A stretch of DNA of 20,092 bases from JBAZLV01 sp041650055. GTDB taxonomy: Bacteria > Nitrospirota > UBA9217. The DNA is taken from positions 1 to 20,092 of the forward strand of contig JBAZLV010000038.1 of assembly GCA_041650055.1 (NCBI GenBank). Direction: 5' to 3'. The position numbers were made by a program, and so were the translations under genes. This document shows, piece after piece, positions 7,621 through 15,195 of the stretch. Within the stretch, counting starts at the first letter, position 1. Each line of letters starts with the position of its first letter. Below the pieces are notes generated by a model, which was not told where the DNA came from, ran no database searches, and saw nothing but the letters and a program-made list of their open reading frames with translations.

Positions 7621-9216
7621 ATGTCCGAACAAGTAAGAATAGCAAAGGCCGCCGGGATAGTTGGCGGAGCTACGCTTGCTTCCCGGATCATGGGGTACCT
7701 GCGCGATATGGCAATGTCCTGGGCATTTGGAACAACCATGGCTGCCGATGCGTTTTACGTGGCATACCGTATTCCAAATCTCCTTCGCGAGCTGCTCGCT
7801 GAAGGTTCCATGTCTGCTGCCTTTATCCCGGTTTTTACTGAAACGCTTGCCAGGGAATCAAAGGAAAACGCCAAACGACTGGCCAATGCAGTATTTGCCC
7901 GACTTCTTGTAATTCTTACCGTCCTGACCATCCTTGGAGTGATGCTTGCGCCCTTTTTGGTCCAGCTCATAGCCTTTGGATGGGCATTTAAGGCTGAATA
8001 TTACGATAAATACCTTCTCGGGGTCACGTTGACAAGAATCATGCTTCCCTATCTGTTGTTCATAGGGCTTGCAGCGCTTGCCATGGGGATGCTCAATTCA
8101 CTTCGTTCGTTCCTTACCCCGGCGCTTTCTCCGGTGATGCTGAATGTCATGACGATTATTTCAATCGTCATTAGTTCCCAGGTACTTTCCGAGCCGATAC
8201 TCGGTGTAGCCGTTGGCGTGGTTTTAGGCGGGCTCTGCCAGTTTCTTATTCAGATCCCGGCACTCAAAAAACAGGACATGATGATCCGTCCGCACGTTCA
8301 GCCGAGCCATCCCGGGGTGAAAAAAATCGGAAGGCTTGCTCTGCCTATTCTTGTAAGTTCATCAGTAAATCAGATAAACATTGTGATCAGTACAATTTTT
8401 GCGTCGTTTCTTGTGACGGGAAGCATCACGTATTTGTTTTACGGTATGCGATTTATTCATTTTCCCCTTGGAATATTCGGGATTGCGATTGCAACAGCGG
8501 TGCTTCCTTCTCTCTCTGCCCAGGCAGTACGGAACGAAACCCGAGATTTTCGAGAGACCCTCTCGCTCGGACTGCGGCTTGTATTTTTTATCATGTTTCC
8601 CGCCATGGTGGGTCTTATTACCCTGCGAATACCGATTATAAATCTTCTGCTTGAACATGGCCAGTTTGACCGGCTTTCAACGAACGGAACTGCAATCGCA
8701 CTTCTCTATTATGCCGTGGGACTCTGGGCATTTGCCGGGGTGAGGATTGTTGCACAGGCTTTTTATGCGCTTCAGGACACCCGAACGCCGGTAAAGATTG
8801 CGTTTCTGGCGCTTATTACAAACATTTTGCTGAGCACCGTGTTTATTCTCTGGACCGACCTCGCTCATGGAGGGCTTGCGCTTGCAAATTCTCTATCGGC
8901 AATGCTGAATATCGGTTTTCTTTCCATCCAGCTCCGAAAGAAAATCGGCCGGATGGATGGAAAAAAAATTTTAATCTCGCTTTTCAAAATTATTCCGGCA
9001 TCCTGTGTTATGGGAATCCTTGGATGGTGGATCAGCACACAACCGTTATGGGAATCCAGCGATCAGATTTTGTTGAAAATTGGATTGCTTGTCGGCGGCA
9101 TGATCGCGTGCGTTCTTTTTTATGGAGGCGTTATGTGGATATTGAAAAGTGAGGAGCTTGCATTTATCAGAAATCTCATTATCAAGAAAACACAGAAGAA
9201 GGAAATATCAAAATGA
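7621..9216 (+). CDS. murJ: lipid II flippase MurJ (MviN)
   Basis: MurJ moves the peptidoglycan precursor lipid II across the inner membrane and belongs to the MOP transporter superfamily. The 531-residue product is hydrophobic throughout, as expected for 14 membrane helices. It retains the charged residues known to be essential in E. coli MurJ at equivalent positions: Arg22 and Arg28 (SRIMGYLRD), Asp43 (AADAFYVAYR) and Arg56 (IPNLLRE). The FIPVFTE and LPSLSAQAV family motifs are also present. GAGG at 7612-7615 stands 5 nt before ATG 7621. A possible extended -10 (TGG-TATGGT at 7573-7581) lies upstream, but I see no good -35. The stop overlaps the next gene's ATG by 4 nt, so the two are probably translationally coupled. 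murJ near rpsT is common in proteobacteria. Confidence 0.95.
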   Translation: MSEQVRIAKAAGIVGGATLASRIMGYLRDMAMSWAFGTTMAADAFYVAYRIPNLLRELLAEGSMSAAFIPVFTETLARESKENAKRLANAVFARLLVILTVLTILGVMLAPFLVQLIAFGWAFKAEYYDKYLLGVTLTRIMLPYLLFIGLAALAMGMLNSLRSFLTPALSPVMLNVMTIISIVISSQVLSEPILGVAVGVVLGGLCQFLIQIPALKKQDMMIRPHVQPSHPGVKKIGRLALPILVSSSVNQINIVISTIFASFLVTGSITYLFYGMRFIHFPLGIFGIAIATAVLPSLSAQAVRNETRDFRETLSLGLRLVFFIMFPAMVGLITLRIPIINLLLEHGQFDRLSTNGTAIALLYYAVGLWAFAGVRIVAQAFYALQDTRTPVKIAFLALITNILLSTVFILWTDLAHGGLALANSLSAMLNIGFLSIQLRKKIGRMDGKKILISLFKIIPASCVMGILGWWISTQPLWESSDQILLKIGLLVGGMIACVLFYGGVMWILKSEELAFIRNLIIKKTQKKEISK

Positions 9217-9749
9217 AGCTTCATCAAAATAAATCGAAAACTGTTTTCAAAACATCTTTCTGCTGGGCAGGAGTTTCAGTATCAAAAAAAGGGATATGCA
9301 GAATCGTATTGCCACAAAAGAACAGGGAAGCAGTTGAAAATAAAATCGCGGTTAGCTCAGGGACCGGAATTATTGATCCTGTTGTACAGAGGAAGGCTCT
9401 TAAACTTCTTCAGAATTACTTTTCCGGAAAACGAATTTCATGTGATCTTCCTCTCGATATCGGTACGTATACTCCTTTTCAAAAGGCGGTCTGGAAAGCC
9501 ACGTTAAGTATTCCTTCCGGGGAAACCCGGTCGTATGCATGGATCGCGGCAAAAATCGGGAAACCGAATTCCTACCGGGCAGTGGGCCAGGCGCTTGGCG
9601 CCAATCCGATTCCCATTTTTATTCCGTGTCATCGTGTGGTCTGCTCGTCCGGTTCTCTTGGCGGCTTTGCTGGAGGATTGGATATGAAAAAAAAGCTTTT
9701 GCATTTAGAACAAAATTATACGAGTAGGAAACGCACTAAGAAAGGGTGA
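9213..9749 (+). CDS. ogt: methylated-DNA--protein cysteine methyltransferase
   Basis: This suicide DNA-repair protein transfers the alkyl group from O6-methylguanine (and O4-methylthymine) to its own cysteine. In the 178-residue product the catalytic domain spans about 85-168: TPFQKAVWKATLSIPSGET, the helix-turn-helix with Arg122 (SYRAVGQALG), the active-site motif PCHRV with Cys139, and the closing GGFAGGLDMKKKLL. The N-terminal domain (1-84) is short and divergent, as in Ogt-type enzymes lacking the Ada regulatory region. The ATG overlaps the murJ stop (ATGA). Chemistry is secure; choosing ogt rather than another symbol for this class is less so. Confidence 0.92.
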   Translation: MKLHQNKSKTVFKTSFCWAGVSVSKKGICRIVLPQKNREAVENKIAVSSGTGIIDPVVQRKALKLLQNYFSGKRISCDLPLDIGTYTPFQKAVWKATLSIPSGETRSYAWIAAKIGKPNSYRAVGQALGANPIPIFIPCHRVVCSSGSLGGFAGGLDMKKKLLHLEQNYTSRKRTKKG

Positions 9750-9756
9750 ATAGTAC

Positions 9757-10392
9757 GTGATTGTGAATCAACTAAGCGTTGGCCCCCTGGGAGTGAATTG
9801 TTATATCATTTCAGATGAAAAAACCAGGGATGCCGTGGTTATTGATCCGGGTGGTGATCCGGATGATATTTTGAAGATTGTTCGGAATAAGAAACTTACG
9901 GTATTGTTTGTTGTCATTACGCATGCGCATTTCGATCATGTGGGAGCTAATAAAGCGGTTCAAGATGCTACAGGAGCGAAGATCCTTATGCATAAAGAAG
10001 ATGAGAAACTGCTTGCTTCTGCTGCAAATCAAGGCGCTTTTTTCGGGATACAATCCGTTCCTTCTCCTCCTGCCGACCGATATATCGAACACGGTGATTT
10101 CATTACCGTGGGAGAGATATCTCTCAGGGTTCTGCATACTCCCGGGCATTCGCAAGGCGGAGTTTGCCTTTTGGGAGAAGGCGTGGTTTTCACGGGGGAC
10201 ACCCTTTTTGCCGGATCGATCGGGAGGTCTGATTTTCCTGGCGGTAATCCAGCAACATTATTGCATTCCATAAAAACGCATCTTATGACACTTCCTGACA
10301 CTACAAAGGTTTTTCCCGGACATGGTCCGGCTTCGACTATTGGCCAGGAGCGGCTGCACAACCCTTTTTTGAACGATTTCAGTGATGTATAA
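9757..10392 (+). CDS. metallo-beta-lactamase-fold hydrolase, glyoxalase II-like
   Basis: A 211-residue single-domain cytoplasmic hydrolase. The complete metal-binding set is visible: THAHFDHVG with His56, His58, Asp60 and His61; His131 in HTPGHSQGG; Asp148 in TGDTLF; His189 in FPGHG. The spacing and the GSIGRSDFPGG segment place it in the short glyoxalase II-like group (YcbL/GloC type), which lacks the long C-terminal substrate domain of GloB. Such enzymes hydrolyse thioesters such as S-lactoylglutathione, but the physiological substrate cannot be read from sequence. The GTG start at 9757 lies 7 nt after the methyltransferase stop with a poor Shine-Dalgarno; GTG 9763 is an alternative. It closes the murJ unit. 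Confidence 0.85.
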   Translation: MIVNQLSVGPLGVNCYIISDEKTRDAVVIDPGGDPDDILKIVRNKKLTVLFVVITHAHFDHVGANKAVQDATGAKILMHKEDEKLLASAANQGAFFGIQSVPSPPADRYIEHGDFITVGEISLRVLHTPGHSQGGVCLLGEGVVFTGDTLFAGSIGRSDFPGGNPATLLHSIKTHLMTLPDTTKVFPGHGPASTIGQERLHNPFLNDFSDV

Positions 10393-10402
10393 CTGGTTTT
10401 TC

Positions 10403-10431
10403 TTGAGGTTTAATGGTTGCTGTGGTAAAGT
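10403..10431 (+). promoter_or_regulatory. promoter of guaB
   Basis: TTGAGG (10403-10408), 17-nt spacer, TAAAGT (10426-10431), with TGG immediately before the -10 (extended -10). The start would be near 10438, giving a leader of about 50 nt. I see no purine-riboswitch or PurR-like palindrome in that leader. Confidence 0.55.
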
Positions 10432-10489
10432 AAAAAAAATCGGATAGAAGCAGGGAAATACGTATTCAGTTAATTGAGAGGAGAGTTCC

Positions 10490-11947
10490 ATGGTTGTTGG
10501 CCCAATTCGTGAAGGTCTTACATTTGATGATGTTTTGCTTGTGCCTGCAAAATCGGAAATATTGCCGAAAGATGTCGATGTCAGTACATTCCTGACCAAG
10601 AAAATCCGGCTGAATATCCCGCTTGTGAGCGCTGCCATGGATACAGTCACGGAAGCTAAACTTGCGATTGCATTGGCTCAGGAAGGCGGGCTTGGTTTTA
10701 TTCACAAGGCATTGCCTATCGAGATCCAAGCCGATGAAGTGGATAAAGTCAAGAAATCCGAAAGCGGAATGATCATCGATCCTATAACCATATCTCCGGA
10801 CGCTAAAATATCCGATGCCTTGGATCTGATGAAAAAATACCGGATATCAGGTGTGCCCGTGACCAAGGGTTACAAGCTCGTTGGCATTCTGACTAACCGA
10901 GACCTTCGTTTTGAGACCCGCCTTAATCTCAAGGTATCGGAAGTTATGACCAAGGACAATCTGGTCACTGCGCCGATCGGGACTACGCTCGAAAAGGCTA
11001 TGAAGATTCTGCAGAAGCATAAAATCGAAAAGCTTTTGATTGTAGACAAGGATAGTCTGCGAGGACTCATTACCATCAAGGATATTGAGAAAAAAATTAA
11101 ATATCCGAATGCCTGCAAGGATAATCTCGGCAGGTTGCGCGTGGGTGCGGCAGTAGGTGTCGGCGACTATTCCGAGCGCGTGCCCGAGCTTTTGAAATCA
11201 GGTGTGGATATTATCGTTGTCGACACGGCGCACGGTCATTCCCAGGGCGTGCTTGATGCGGTAAAGGCGATTAAGAAAAAATATCCTGATCTTGACCTTG
11301 TTGCCGGAAACATAGCAACAGCGGATGCTACCCGAGACCTCATCAAGGCAGGTGCTGATTGTGTAAAGGTAGGAATCGGTCCGGGTTCCATCTGTACGAC
11401 ACGGATTGTATCAGGAGCCGGCGTTCCTCAGATTACTGCGGTTATGGATTGTTCAAAAGAAGCCGACAAGGCAGGCATTCCCATTATTGCGGATGGCGGG
11501 ATTAAATTTTCAGGTGACATTACCAAGGCGCTCGCAGCAGGAGCCTCATGCGTCATGGTGGGTGGCATTTTCGCCGGCACAGAAGAAAGCCCCGGTGAGA
11601 GCGTGCTGTTTCAGGGGCGGAGCTACAAGGTTTACCGTGGCATGGGTTCGATCGGCGCCATGGAACGGGGGAGCAAAGATCGCTACTTCCAGTCCCATGA
11701 AGAGGAAAAGGCAAAGCTGGTGCCCGAAGGCGTTGAAGGACGTGTCCCATATAAAGGCACCCTTGCCGCAAGTGTGCATCAACTGATTGGCGGTTTGAAA
11801 GCCGGAATGGGATATTGCGGATCAGAGAATTTAAAGGCTCTTAGATCAAAGGCACAATTCATCAAGATCACGAGCGCAGGCGCACGCGAATCCCATGTGC
11901 ATGATGTGGTCATTACCAAGGAAGCACCGAATTATCGCATGGATTAA
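10490..11947 (+). CDS. guaB: IMP dehydrogenase
   Basis: Oxidises IMP to XMP with NAD+, the committed step of GMP synthesis. The 485-residue product is full length: a TIM-barrel catalytic domain (TFDDVLLVPA near the N-terminus, barrel resuming about 213) interrupted by two CBS motifs (about 95-205) that bind regulatory nucleotides. The catalytic loop GIGPGSICTTR holds the nucleophile Cys302. The flap carries the Arg398-Tyr399 pair that activates water, at the same distance from the Cys as in E. coli (96 residues). GAGGAGAG in the 12 nt before ATG 10490 is a good Shine-Dalgarno. It is transcribed alone, between its own promoter and a hairpin terminator; guaA is not in the window. Confidence 0.97.
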   Translation: MVVGPIREGLTFDDVLLVPAKSEILPKDVDVSTFLTKKIRLNIPLVSAAMDTVTEAKLAIALAQEGGLGFIHKALPIEIQADEVDKVKKSESGMIIDPITISPDAKISDALDLMKKYRISGVPVTKGYKLVGILTNRDLRFETRLNLKVSEVMTKDNLVTAPIGTTLEKAMKILQKHKIEKLLIVDKDSLRGLITIKDIEKKIKYPNACKDNLGRLRVGAAVGVGDYSERVPELLKSGVDIIVVDTAHGHSQGVLDAVKAIKKKYPDLDLVAGNIATADATRDLIKAGADCVKVGIGPGSICTTRIVSGAGVPQITAVMDCSKEADKAGIPIIADGGIKFSGDITKALAAGASCVMVGGIFAGTEESPGESVLFQGRSYKVYRGMGSIGAMERGSKDRYFQSHEEEKAKLVPEGVEGRVPYKGTLAASVHQLIGGLKAGMGYCGSENLKALRSKAQFIKITSAGARESHVHDVVITKEAPNYRMD

Positions 11948-11965
11948 GAGAAGCATGCATGCAAT

Positions 11966-12020
11966 AAAAAAGCGCGGAGATGCAGGCAGCACTTGCCTTA
12001 TGTTTTCGCGCTTTCTCTTT
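11966..12020 (+). terminator. terminator of guaB
   Basis: An 8-bp GC-rich stem AAAGCGCG/CGCGCTTT (11969-11976 with 12007-12014) encloses a 30-nt loop holding a smaller GGCA/TGCC hairpin (11985-11988 with 11994-11997), followed by TCTCTTTTCC. A-rich sequence before the left arm allows function in both directions. The start codon of the next gene follows only 8 nt after the T-rich tail. Confidence 0.6.
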
Positions 12021-12027
12021 TCCGTAT

Positions 12028-12549
12028 ATGCAAAAGAAAATTAAAATCGGGATCAGTTCCTGCCTTCTGGGACGCAACGTGCGTTATGATGGTGGTCATA
12101 AGTTTGATGCTTTCCTGATAGAGGCGCTCAGTCCGTTGGTTGAGTGGGTGCCTGTGTGTCCGGAGGTCGAATGCGGTCTGCCCGTACCCAGAGAAGCCAT
12201 GCGACTGACTGGAGATGGAAAATCTCTTCAGCTTGTTACGATCGAAACAAAAGTTGATCATACGGAAAGCATTATGCTCTGGACAAACGAAAAACTGAAA
12301 GTTCTTGAGCAAGAACAGGTCTGTGGCTTTATTTTTAAGGCGCGGTCTCCGAGCTGTGGGATAGATGATACGGAACTTTTTTCAGAGTCAGGAAGGAAAA
12401 TTGGAACATGTCCCGGCATCTTTTCCCGTGCTGTTAGAGACTGTTTTCCTTCTCTTCCAGTTGAAGATGAAGAAGCATTGCAAGAGCCAAATATTCGAGA
12501 GAGTTTTTTGAAATGCGCTTTATTATGCCAAAGCAAATTTGGCAACTAA
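12028..12549 (+). CDS. DUF523 family protein
   Basis: A 173-residue cytoplasmic protein of unknown biochemical function. It has the family cysteine motifs: ISSCLLGRNVRYDGG (Cys12), VCPEVECGLPVPREAM (Cys44, Cys49) and KARSPSCGI (Cys110), a pattern suggesting a metal or Fe-S site. The longer frame from 11980 lies inside the guaB terminator hairpin and adds 16 residues absent from the family. ATG 12028 gives the expected start MQKKIKIGISSCLLG. No Shine-Dalgarno precedes it and the terminator tail runs almost into the start, so it may rely on read-through or an unseen promoter. Its stop overlaps the convergent downstream gene by 4 nt. Family call firm, function unknown. Confidence 0.82.
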   Translation: MQKKIKIGISSCLLGRNVRYDGGHKFDAFLIEALSPLVEWVPVCPEVECGLPVPREAMRLTGDGKSLQLVTIETKVDHTESIMLWTNEKLKVLEQEQVCGFIFKARSPSCGIDDTELFSESGRKIGTCPGIFSRAVRDCFPSLPVEDEEALQEPNIRESFLKCALLCQSKFGN

Positions 12550-12980
12550 TCAGGTCTTATTTCCCAAGCCTCGATAGCACCTTTGATGACCGCAAATAAG
12601 GGATGGGCTTCCGGTTTCTTAATACAACGTAAGGTTTGATATCGGGCATAATCACGTATTTTGAGTTTCTTTTTCAGATGGTTCCACTCGTACAAAAGCT
12701 GTTCATTCGTTACCGTAATTGCACGACCTTGCTTTTTTGAGATAATTTTTTCATTGTCAAAGCGATACCCCCGGCGGACTGATTCTTCATAAACAGCTCT
12801 CAGATAATCTGCGATTGCTGCCAAAGGTTCCGATTGCTGTCTGAAGCGAATGAGTTGCGGGTGATTTCGGTATCCTTGACAACCGCCTGCAAGCACTTTT
12901 TGCGCAAGCAAGGCCTCTCGCCAAAGCGCTGTCAATCCTTTGGGATCAAGATATTTCGGATGCAGTGTCCAGAGTCGCAT
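12546..12980 (-). CDS. pyrimidine-dimer DNA glycosylase-like (Pyr_excise) protein
   Basis: A 144-residue protein resembling the bacterial family annotated as pyrimidine dimer DNA glycosylase/endonuclease V, from the start MRLWTLHPKYLDPKGLTALW and the GYRNHPQLIRF segment. T4 endonuclease V cuts at UV-induced cyclobutane dimers using the amino group of Thr2 with Glu23. Here an Arg-Glu pair at 21-22 matches T4 Arg22-Glu23, but residue 2 is Arg, so the Thr nucleophile is absent and Met1 would probably be retained; T4 Arg26 has no obvious match. Activity is therefore unproven. ATG 12980 is the family start, with only a weak upstream purine stretch. The gene converges on DUF523 (4-nt overlap) and is divergent from rluB. 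Family membership is from memory of the motif, not a search. Confidence 0.7.
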   Translation of the reverse strand: MRLWTLHPKYLDPKGLTALWREALLAQKVLAGGCQGYRNHPQLIRFRQQSEPLAAIADYLRAVYEESVRRGYRFDNEKIISKKQGRAITVTNEQLLYEWNHLKKKLKIRDYARYQTLRCIKKPEAHPLFAVIKGAIEAWEIRPD

Positions 12981-13011
12981 TTTTTATAGTTATTCCGGTT
13001 CTCTGACGATG

Positions 13012-13017
13012 ATTATA
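13012..13017 (-). promoter_or_regulatory. possible -10 box for the glycosylase-like gene
   Basis: A perfect TATAAT on the minus strand lies 31 nt before the ATG. The -35 position (around 13035-13040) reads TCCCTT, a poor match, so the site is a candidate only. TATAAT also reads on the plus strand (13014-13019) because the local sequence is palindromic. Confidence 0.3.
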
Positions 13018-13065
13018 ATAGATACTACACGGATAAGGGAAAAATTTTATGACAACGATGCCATG

Positions 13066-13094
13066 TTGTTTTTGCTACGAATAGCAGGTATAAT
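13066..13094 (+). promoter_or_regulatory. promoter of the rluB-acyP-tsaB-rimI unit
   Basis: TTGTTT (13066-13071), 17-nt spacer, perfect TATAAT (13089-13094). Initiation near 13101 gives a leader of about 24 nt carrying AAGGA (13114-13118) 6 nt before the rluB ATG. No terminator is apparent between rluB and rimI, so it probably drives all five genes. Confidence 0.65.
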
Positions 13095-13124
13095 GGTTAC
13101 ACAAATAACGGTTAAGGAATTTTT

Positions 13125-14132
13125 ATGCAAGAACGTCTTCAAAAAATAATATCTGCTGCCGGTATAACATCACGCCGGGCTGCCGAGGAACTCATCACCG
13201 AAGGCAGAGTTCGGGTAAACGGGAAGGTCGTAACTGAACTGGGAACTAAAGCGGATGCTGCTCACGATCATATTAAGGTGGACGGCAAGCTCATCAACCC
13301 CAGGCAGCCTCTTACCTACCTTATGCTGAATAAACCTGCCGGTTTTGTCACAACAATGTCCGATCCTGAAGGACGGCCTACCGTGCAGGACCTTCTCAAA
13401 GGCGTCAAAGTTCGAGTGTATCCTGTCGGACGGCTTGATTATAATACCGAAGGTCTTCTGCTCTTGACGAATGACGGCGATTTCGCTCATCTGATCACTC
13501 ATCCAAAACATGAGTTTCCCAAGACATATCTGGCGAAGGTGAAGGGAGTGGTTCCTGATGAGTCCCTGCATGAGCTTGAAAAGGGTGTCTACCTTACTGA
13601 TGGAAAAACTGCGCCTGCAAAAATAAAAAAAGTCCGAAAAGAAGAATCAAATTCATGGCTTGAAATCACGATCCACGAAGGCAGAAAACGACAAGTGAGG
13701 AGAATGTTTGACCGGATCGGACACTCGGTTATCAAGCTGAAACGGATAAAAACCGGTAGTCTTTCACTTGGTGATCTTCCGGAAGGATACTACCGACATT
13801 TGACCGCAGATGAAGTGAGATCGCTCCGAGAGAATTCGCTCACCTCAGAGAATAAACAAACATTCTCTGCTCCACGAGCCCCTGTTCGTTCGTCGACTCG
13901 TCCCGGTACCGCTACGAAGCCTCATCGCAAGGGCAAAACACCGGATCAAAGGCCGGGCCGTGCGCCAATACAGGAAAAGCGTTTACAAAAAGGTTCAGGT
14001 CCTCGTCCTCACTCTAAAAAAAATAAACCGTATTCCAAGGATACGAAAAGCAGAACTACGAATAGTCGAAAGTCGGGACCTGCTGGAAGTCGTACCGCAA
14101 ACAAATCGAGAATCAAAAAATCCCTATTCTAA
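13125..14132 (+). CDS. rluB: 23S rRNA pseudouridine synthase, RsuA/RluB family
   Basis: Converts a uridine of rRNA to pseudouridine; RluB acts on U2605 of 23S rRNA. The 335-residue product has an N-terminal S4 RNA-binding domain (1-60, RLQKIISAAGITSRRAAEEL), then the RsuA-type catalytic domain with GRLDYNTEGLLLLTNDGD and the catalytic Asp105, and the conserved EGRKRQVRRMF segment (185-195). The catalytic core ends near 238. A 97-residue tail follows, rich in Lys, Arg, Ser, Thr, Pro and Gly and of low complexity, likely disordered and RNA-binding. Tails of this kind occur in several RluB proteins. RluE/RluF/RsuA-like specificity cannot be excluded, but the S4 domain plus basic tail favours RluB. 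Confidence 0.88.
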   Translation: MQERLQKIISAAGITSRRAAEELITEGRVRVNGKVVTELGTKADAAHDHIKVDGKLINPRQPLTYLMLNKPAGFVTTMSDPEGRPTVQDLLKGVKVRVYPVGRLDYNTEGLLLLTNDGDFAHLITHPKHEFPKTYLAKVKGVVPDESLHELEKGVYLTDGKTAPAKIKKVRKEESNSWLEITIHEGRKRQVRRMFDRIGHSVIKLKRIKTGSLSLGDLPEGYYRHLTADEVRSLRENSLTSENKQTFSAPRAPVRSSTRPGTATKPHRKGKTPDQRPGRAPIQEKRLQKGSGPRPHSKKNKPYSKDTKSRTTNSRKSGPAGSRTANKSRIKKSLF

Positions 14133-14152
14133 CATCGGGTTTCTTTTTACGT

Positions 14153-14437
14153 ATGAATTATATTCGTGTATCTGTCATCATTCATGGATATGTTCAGGGA
14201 GTGGCCTTTCGAGCAAACACCCAAAGCATGGCAAATCGGTTGCAGGTGAAGGGCTGGGTCAAAAACAATGCGGATGGTACCGTGCATGCTGTATTTGAAG
14301 GTGAGAAGCAGGCTGTCGACAACATGCTTGCCTGGTGTCGTCGTGGTCCGATCGGCGCCCAGGTTCATAATGTTGAAATTGTTCCGCAATCTTACACAGG
14401 CGAATTTAAAGATTTTGAGATCAGTTATGACTGGTAA
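14153..14437 (+). CDS. acyP: acylphosphatase
   Basis: Hydrolyses acyl phosphates such as carbamoyl phosphate or 1,3-bisphosphoglycerate; a small cytoplasmic ferredoxin-fold enzyme. The 94-residue product is of normal length and keeps both catalytic residues: Arg20 in the phosphate loop GYVQGVAFR and Asn38 in GWVKNNADGTV. It starts 21 nt after rluB without a clear Shine-Dalgarno and overlaps the next gene by 11 nt. That arrangement suggests translational coupling. Confidence 0.95.
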   Translation: MNYIRVSVIIHGYVQGVAFRANTQSMANRLQVKGWVKNNADGTVHAVFEGEKQAVDNMLAWCRRGPIGAQVHNVEIVPQSYTGEFKDFEISYDW

Positions 14438-15143
14438 ATTCATCTGCTCTTCACTGGCAGGTTTGCTGCTTGTTTCCTGTACCCCGGAAAAACAATCGGA
14501 ACAAAAAACACCGTCGCCTCTGGTAATCGTGAAATCAAAAAATCCCATTCTAAGTCCTGAACAGAAAAAAGAACTTCGGTTTTCTTCGGATATTATCGAA
14601 CTCGTGGAGCGTGACGCAGATGCAAAAGCAGAACCGTTTTTTGCAACAGTGGTCATGAAGACCGAAAATCTAAAGGGAGAGAAGGGTTTTGAGAGTAGAA
14701 AACTGGCTGGCTTCAGTGTCCGAACAACGAAGACTGAAGAACTGGTAAAATCCTTACGCAGTACCTTGAGATCACGAGGGTACCTCATTTTCAAAAGTCA
14801 CCGGGGATACGGAACAGTACCGGATACCGTAACCGTTATCCAAGGAAGAACTTCTTATGATATTGTCAAAATGCAGGGAACAGAAGCGATTGGTTTTGAT
14901 TTGAGTACCCAGACAATCATTGCATGGCTCAAGGAAAGGCAGAAAGAAAGCTCATTTGTTATAACCGGAGCAGGACCAGACTGGATTGAAGCACAATTCA
15001 TCAAGTTACCTCATGATCTGACTATTTTTGCAAAGAAAATTATTGAATTTTCTCCGGATGTTCTTACGCGAGATATAAAAACACTTGATAATCTTATTGA
15101 GCATATTGAAAAGAAAAAAGGATTTTTTTTGTCCTGGGATTAA
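14427..15143 (+). CDS. putative lipoprotein with DUF4253-like C-terminal domain
   Basis: A 238-residue protein starting MTGKFICSSLAGLLLVSC. This is a lipoprotein signal peptide with lipobox LVSC and acylated Cys18. Residue +2 is Thr rather than Asp, which in enterobacterial rules would favour the outer membrane. A Gln/Glu/Lys/Pro-rich linker follows. The C-terminal half, with AWLKERQKESSFVITGAGPD, IEFSPDVLTRDIKTL and the terminal FFLSWD, resembles DUF4253 (which ends in a similar W-D motif), a domain of unknown function. The frame is open 53 codons further upstream inside acyP, but that would abolish the signal peptide, so ATG 14427 is chosen. It overlaps acyP by 11 nt and precedes tsaB by 52 nt. 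Lipoprotein call good; domain call moderate and unverified. Confidence 0.65.
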   Translation: MTGKFICSSLAGLLLVSCTPEKQSEQKTPSPLVIVKSKNPILSPEQKKELRFSSDIIELVERDADAKAEPFFATVVMKTENLKGEKGFESRKLAGFSVRTTKTEELVKSLRSTLRSRGYLIFKSHRGYGTVPDTVTVIQGRTSYDIVKMQGTEAIGFDLSTQTIIAWLKERQKESSFVITGAGPDWIEAQFIKLPHDLTIFAKKIIEFSPDVLTRDIKTLDNLIEHIEKKKGFFLSWD

Positions 15144-15195
15144 ATTAGAGCAATGCTCTTCATGTGATTCGGCTGTTGTTCACTAAAGGATATTA

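Noticed and set aside
11954..11963. GCATGCATGC palindrome after guaB
   Set aside because: A short simple alternation, best seen as chance sequence before the terminator; no second copy noticed nearby.
12940..13149. 69-codon plus-strand frame ahead of rluB
   Set aside because: It overlaps the start of the divergent gene, both promoters and the rluB start. No Shine-Dalgarno or protein-like pattern is present.
14110..14145. Possible terminator between rluB and acyP
   Set aside because: Only a 3-bp CCC/GGG stem can form before the T-run. This is too weak, and the genes look co-transcribed.
15144..15163. Small hairpin AGAGC/GCTCT after the lipoprotein gene
   Set aside because: Five base pairs with a 3-nt loop and no T-tract; unlikely to terminate or regulate.
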